DNA from: Hysterangium stoloniferum
Taxonomy: Eukaryota > Basidiomycota > Agaricomycetes > Hysterangiales > Hysterangiaceae
DNA: 64,000 nucleotides
NCBI GenBank assembly: GCA_015178975.1
Contig: WHVD01000024.1
Location: 620,001-684,000, forward strand
Direction: 5' to 3'
The position numbers and the translations under genes were made by a program. Under the pieces are notes generated by a model, which saw nothing but the letters and a program-made list of their open reading frames with translations, made no database searches and was not told the origin of the DNA. Positions 58,334 to 64,000 of the stretch are shown here, piece by piece; the first letter of the stretch is position 1, and every line of letters starts with the position of its first letter.

Positions 58334-60173
58334 ATGACCCTGGGGAATCACGATTTTGAAACGGCTGAGTCGCACCTTGAAGGCGTTGAGGAACTACCAC
58401 CCTTAGTTTCTCCCGCTGTATTGACCTCCGCGCAACAGGACAAGGTCAATGAGGCATGGATGAGGAAAAGATTCCGGTTGAAGCTCAGGGAGCGATGGAG
58501 CTGCAATGAACCAGGTCATGATCTATGTTATCGGGCCCCCGATAACGAGCAGCACTTACAGCTGTCTGCAAACCATATAGAGGTTTGGGTTGACGAGTTG
58601 GTGAGTCAAGTATAATGCTATTTCCATGGGATCTGTGTCACATCGACCACATTTCAGTGTCAAGTAGAAACGAGCTACCATGACCCACCAACTGGTGTTA
58701 AGATATCCATCAACAAGAAATCCAACCTCAGCCCATATCCCAGTCATTCCAGGGACTGGGGAATGATCTCACGGTATCTTGAGACATCTTCAAGTGTTGA
58801 AATTAGCCCCGGGTATTTCTGTGGAGTCGGTATGGAGAGGGTCGGGATGAAAGTTCTTCACAGTGCCAAGATAGCTTCGCTGATGGTAAAGCTGACAATA
58901 TACAAGGAAATCATAAGTCGACTGCATCGAGAAGACGGGGCCTTTAACAAGTTTGTAAAGACGTATTTGACACTGACAAGACTGGGAATACTAGTTCAAG
59001 AGAGTGTTGATTTAGTGAGGTAGGGATAACAAAGCGTCATGCTCGAAATACTCATGTCTGAGGCCGTAGACCCACATACCCGGCTCAAATTCGGAAACGA
59101 GCGATAATGGTTTTGCACAGCTTCTCAATCCCTACACAGCGGAGGAAGAAATGTGCCACTACCCAGGTTATGACATCTTTGGCTGAGGCCTTCGGAATGT
59201 GTCCCGGCGTTTATTGGTCACATAGAGACGCGTCAACTGCGATTACGTCATCACTTTACAACGTTTTAGTCAAGTCGCCGCTGCACACCAATTTTGATGA
59301 GGTTGCATCGACATTTATTATACACATTTCCGGTTATCTAAAAGGATTTAATTATCCCTCACTCCTTTTGCACCTTGTGTATATCGTGGAAGCGATCTGC
59401 GACGTGCGTCAACTATCTGCAGAGGAGCTCACAGCGATCAGAGGTTACATTGAATTCTGGTTACAACCGTGCGTCGCGACATCACATAATTTCATCTAGC
59501 GACCCACCAAAACCATAACAGACAGAGTCACCGGCAACTATCGCTCCGTTATGACAATCCTATACGGCTTCTCGTGTGTTGCATCCACCAAGATGCATGG
59601 TTTCGAGATATTGCTGGAGCTGTATTGAGGGTTATACTGGACGACATAAACACGCATATAGCGTCAATGACACGTCATATTGATGGACAGGCATCAGATT
59701 CCCTATTTTGGAGTATTTACTGCTTGGAAACCTTCTTCGACGACAGCACGCTTCTCTCCGATCACATCAACCAGTTGAATATGGTTTCTCCGTTCATTGG
59801 GCCCATCGTGCGGTACGTTCACAATATTTGACTTTCCAACACCGTCTTATCCCCGCCTACGACACTTTCCTACAGCCTGATTCTGACGCACATGATTCCA
59901 AATTGGAAACTCCTCTGGTGTGGGGAGCAGATAATCGCGTTGACTCTGAAGCTGATAGCTGGATCTTCCGACCCCGAATACGCGTGTACTACGGTGCGCA
60001 GCCTCGATCCCATCGCCATTCTCATCTTACTCCTTCCACATTGTGACATAATGCGCGGCTCTACCAATGACGAATTCATCCGTTCCCGCCTTGAGTGTTT
60101 GGATTTCACCGTGCGTTCCTTCCTTCGTGTCGTCGCGACACCTTCCACTCGTGGGTCGGTAGGTTCTGATTAG
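58334..60173 (+). pseudogene. alpha-7: nearly intact family-alpha gene with one frameshift
   Basis: Exons 58,334-58,600 (267 bp, as alpha-5), 58,658-59,019, 59,070-59,812 and 59,876-60,173, with the same splice positions as alpha-5. It begins MTLGNHDFETAES and keeps RWSCNEPGHDLCYR, ISPGYFCGVGMERVGMKVL, SPLHTNFDEVASTFIIH, and ends in VATPSTRGSVGSD. Exon 3 is 14 bp longer than in alpha-5 and shifts frame near 59,490-59,500 (a stop follows TSHNFI). Otherwise it is open. It is a recent pseudogene, or an active allele with a sequencing error. Confidence 0.75.
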
Positions 60174-60179
60174 ATGCCG

Positions 60180-61730
60180 ATATGAGTTTTGGGGAAGCAC
60201 GGCTGCCCTGACGAAGGTACTGCACCATCGATTGGATGCACTTCCTAATCATTTCTCTTCGATAATGCGACACATCTCAACAAAATCAAGAGGAGCCCAA
60301 TTGTGTCGCCTTTTATTCAACCCACTTAGCAGCTGGGGTTGCAGATGTTATAAAGATATATGATTTGAGCCGATGTAAGAACGCATATAGTCACTTTGTA
60401 TCATCGCTGAGAGTTCTGCTGTTGTCTCCATACATGTGTTAAATACATTTGAGGTGACTAGTCATGCTTGGACTAACCTCCGAATGAACGACATATGATT
60501 ATGAGCGGATGTGATTTAAATAAGGTGTTATAGAAGGCCTGACAAAAGCCTCTCCCTGCTCAATTTCCATGCATGTCTCGTTCATGCTCATGTTCTCTTC
60601 ACGCCAGTGTTGAATCGACAGGGCCATATCGAATACTTCCAAGCAAAGCTGTCATTGCTCGCGACATATAAGAGCGCATACAGTCACTTTTCACCCTCGC
60701 CGCAAGCTTAGCAGGTTCCTCGCGTTATGCCATACATCCGTGGAATACACTTGCGGACACCACCAGTCTTTACAATGTCATCCGATTTACAAAAGACAAT
60801 TATTTCAAACAGAACGTGGATTTGAGAGTTGAATTAAGCTACATAATTTGACTCGATTTAAAGGCGAATATAGTCACTTGTAATGATCGCTGCGAGGTTC
60901 TCTAGACTGGTGTTGAATATATTCCGAGCACTGACCGTAGCTGGAGTCATATCGGATTTACTAGCGATAAAAATTTCAATCGCATACCACTAGGACCTGT
61001 TGTCAAAGGAGGCCGTGCCATAGACCCCACGACCTTCACACCGTGCGAGGCACTGTTGGGTGAATTCCTTAAGGTGATTCTACTTCAACTTGATAACAAA
61101 GCTGTCATAGGTCGCGACGTATAAGAGCCCATACAATCATTTGTAATGATCGCTGTGAGGTGCTCTAGACTGGTTTTGAAGATATTGCGAGGACTTGCCG
61201 TAGCTGTAGTCATGTCGGACTTGCTAGCGATAAATATTTAAATGGAATACCACTAGGAAATAGTGTCAAAGGAGGCCGTTCCACCTTTATTATTACGTTG
61301 TTTGGAAGCCGGGCCAACCCATTGGACAACACGATGATCAAAATACCAGCACTTGTCATCAGTCATGAACTTTTACATTGGATAAGAGAAAGGTAGCTCG
61401 TGGTTCCGATCAAATAAGACCTTAAAAATAGCCACGATGACCGGTTCCATGGAGGTGCCAATCCACAGGAAATCCCGTTTATGTTGTGTCTCAAAATTTC
61501 AGTCGCTTACCTCACACGACACCCGAGGACAATTTATTTTACTCGCTATCCAGGCATTTCCCCTACCTCTCTCAAGTCAGTTGGCTGGAGATCATTCCAC
61601 CAATTGTGATTTTGAATTTTTTCATTTCGAGTCTGAACAAGACAGACAATAATACGACTTAATCGTTTCACTATTTGTATGCAAATATGAAGAATTAGAT
61701 GCGCGGTTTACTAATACGACCCTGACGACT
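60180..61730 (+). repeat. Downstream block D4 (inverted)
   Basis: Mirror of D1: it continues directly from alpha-7 as D1 does from alpha-5. It contains an internal partial duplication (the AATGATCGCTG(C/T)GAGG stretch occurs near 60,885 and 61,147). Confidence 0.7.
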
Positions 61731-62270
61731 CGGCATAACCAAGGATATTCAAACCCTCATCCACCTCGAGAAAATCCACTCGGAAATCCACTTGGATTTT
61801 CCAACCGACTCGCCAACTCCCGTGATCTTCCTTTCTTTGCTCAGATCTTCCAGAAGATGCAAGTCGCTTGATATGGGATGGGGACACGAGGAATTCAGTC
61901 CGCATTGGCGGGATAAAGAATTTTTTAAACACAATGTATTGTGGACACAATATTGATAGTATGGATGAGGTCAAGAGCAGCCGATGGGGACAGGTGAAGA
62001 TGGCATCTCTGTATTTATACTTATTATTATCTATGGCAACATGATTACTCAAATGACAGCCTGATTGACTATATAATTATAGCATTTATGAACTCTAGAG
62101 AGTCATCTCACAGACGTATGTACTATTATCTGCCACGGCTGTACGGGGATGTCACGGAGGCTACGAAATTAGTGTGATAAATTAGGAGGATGCTGTAAGA
62201 GTATCTTGGGGGCTGGAATATTTAATGAGGGTCAATGGCCACATTTAAACGTGAAGGGAATTTCATGCAG
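61731..62270. other. Extra segment interrupting block D4
   Basis: D1 reads continuously where D4 is split; the extra 540 bp starts near TCGGCATAACCAAGG. D3 carries the beginning of the same extra sequence. The minus strand has a 113-codon open frame (61,711-62,052) of unknown meaning. GGAAATCCACTTGGATTTTCC near 61,780-61,802 is an imperfect palindrome. Confidence 0.4.
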
Positions 62271-62500
62271 TATATCCTCTGCAAGCACAGTCCCAGCATT
62301 CTAGCTGGAAATTGACTCCCTCTGCCTGAATCATGAAAGTGCAGCATGCCCTCCTGCTGAGAATGTACAGAGAAGCTGTATTACGTTGAAATATAACCTC
62401 AAGAACTCTACAGCTGCTATATTATGCCGTGACAATTCACCAGAATACTCCTAGCTGTCATGTGTGTGCTTCAAAGTAGACGATCTCACTTGTGTAGCAG
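62271..62500 (+). repeat. Distal end of block D4
   Basis: GCAGCATGCCCTCCTGCTGAG and CTACAGCTGCTATATTATG mirror 49,690-49,555, marking the outer limit of the alpha-5/alpha-7 inverted repeat. Confidence 0.65.
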
Positions 62501-64000
62501 TAGCATCTTCTTCGAACTCCATATCAGGGTTGGAAAAGAGGGTGTTTGACCTGGCGAACGTCTTGCTCCATTACTCGACACGATTTCAAATCATGTAACG
62601 CCGACATACTGGGAACAAACTAACAGGAGATACCATCATTCCGCTTGTTTCAATCGCTTTGGAGGGAGAATAAATATTGAAGAAACCCGCAAGGTTTGAG
62701 GCAATTTGAGAGCACTTCTTCAGTGCTGAGTCCGTGACGAAAACTGCATCGATGATACCTCAGAATGCTTGTGAGATTCTTGGTTTTTGACTAATTGCTA
62801 TATATATTGTAGGATTACATGTGTACATCTCCGCGGCAACAATAATTCCTGCACCATTTTTGAGCCGAACAGAGATGAGATGCATCAGGGATTGGGGAAT
62901 TTCTCCATTTATTATGTAGAATCCCTAGCCTCCCTACACTTCCTAGATCTATAGTAAGCTTTATACCGACTAGTAACTAGGGATCTCGCGAAAGTAGTGT
63001 GTCTAGCCGTGTCTAGCTGAGCTAGCTCTCCTAGATGACTCTAGACAATATAGACGGCATACTTACTGATCTTCCCGCTTTCCTGATGTGGTAAGAAATG
63101 TTTAAACCGATCCGAGACGAGGTGTGACCATTGCCACTGTCTTCAATGGAGTTGCTGTCATTTTCGGTCTTGCCCCAGGATACTTAAGTTTCATTGGAGT
63201 CGAGAGTGATCCCAACGGTAATCTGATGAAATATTTTTATTGCTATGCTGCTTCACTGATTATTAACCCCCGATTAATTATATTATAATACGTTACCTTT
63301 GCAAGCACCGTATCCTGTACCCAGTAGGTAATGACAGTAGCCATCGATCAGCTAAGAAGTTCGCATGAACCTACAGACTTCATTATTTCCTTGATTAACA
63401 ATCGTGAGAAATCAGAAGATCGGACATTGATTGGGGGGACACACTGAGACTTGCCATGAATGACCATCATGTGGGATAGGAGAGGGACCATTACGGCGAC
63501 CCTTCTGAAGCTCAAAGTGGAGTGGGCAGCAACGAAGGGGCAGATGAGATGACAGACACAGGGCGCGTGTAAGCGCATCCGGGAATGAGGGCTCTGTTCA
63601 CATTGGAAGGACTCCGCCTACAATAGTTCAAACTACGGGTGGGTCACAATTATTGACCTACCTTGTCATCGTAGTATCAAATAATCAGATCCATGCATCG
63701 AGAGCGTGACCTTGGGGATAAATATTCCACTCAGTCTACCGGTAATGTGCTAGCGGGAAGTAAGTATTACCTGACAGGGATTATAAATGCAATTTCGTAA
63801 TAAATATTCTGATTGACGCACCATAATCGCAATAATTCCAAGTTAGACGCTCATGTACCTTAATGAATTCCACAATGAGAGATATGGTCTTACCTCATGC
63901 TGTGTCTAGCTCAGACGCTGCACAAATTCAAGCCGATTGATATGACAAGGTTAAGGAAGAAGTCACGTTGCTTACCAGTAAGTAGACTAGACTATCACTT
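62501..64000. other. No recognised gene
   Basis: A short plus-strand open stretch near 63,115-63,215 (TIATVFNGVAVIFGLAPGY) is hydrophobic and followed by GTAATC, so a membrane-protein exon is possible, but no partners were found. A minus-strand open frame at 63,348-63,578 has no recognisable features. The window ends in sequence weakly like 57,600-57,740. Confidence 0.3.

Noticed and set aside
63348-63578. Small Cys-containing minus-strand protein
   Set aside because: No splice partners, paralogue or motif; treated as a random open frame.

Overview
The window looks like a repeat-saturated piece of a basidiomycete (Agaricomycete) nuclear genome. The reasons are short introns of about 50-60 nt with GT...AG ends, a fungal casein kinase I, Ty3/Gypsy chromoviruses, Ty1/Copia elements, a tyrosine-recombinase (DIRS/Ngaro-like) retroelement, a Tad1-type LINE ORF1, and several multicopy genes of a kind common in mycorrhizal Agaricomycetes. 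There is no operon-like or prokaryotic structure. Species cannot be named from the sequence alone. || LAYOUT. 1-1547: one copy of a 1.5-kb repeat (family beta) carrying a 142-bp MITE; the second copy is at 33.9-35.3 kb. 1.5-3.4 kb: no clear gene, a 23-bp minisatellite and a tRNA-derived SINE-like stretch. 3.4-6.2 kb: gene gamma-1 on the minus strand, with tandemly duplicated, phase-symmetric exons separated by 59-nt introns. 5.28-7.38 kb and 16.85-23.43 kb: two arms of an inverted duplication; the second arm holds a 4.5-kb YR retroelement and the first keeps the empty site. 7.4-13.0 kb: a LINE ORF1 fragment and a broken Copia element with two LTRs. 13.0-16.6 kb: copies 1 and 2 of gene family alpha, the first interrupted by a mosaic of Gypsy LTR pieces. 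23.4-48.4 kb: a minus-strand Gypsy element into which a plus-strand chromovirus (29,346-47,243) has inserted, leaving a GCACT target duplication. The chromovirus holds a nested solo LTR (CCACT duplication) and about 9.7 kb of host-like sequence: beta-2, an alpha fragment, a truncated casein kinase I, a Copia RT fragment and an integrase-like gene. 48.8-62.5 kb: cluster of family alpha (copies 4-7), in which copies 5 and 7 form a large inverted repeat around copy 6. 62.5-64 kb: no recognised gene. || GENES. The only complete host-type gene model is alpha-5 (51,134-52,948, minus): four exons, three introns, one uninterrupted frame of 547 codons. Copies 6 and 7 carry frameshifts, and copies 1-4 are interrupted or partial. 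Family alpha, with its shared upstream and downstream sequence, and gamma with its exon array are the best candidates for undescribed biology; neither matches a family I can name. Most of the rest is layered transposon fossil with clear nesting order, including an antisense zinc-cluster coding region inside the chromovirus. Everything here is read by eye; homology to named families rests on motif recognition.
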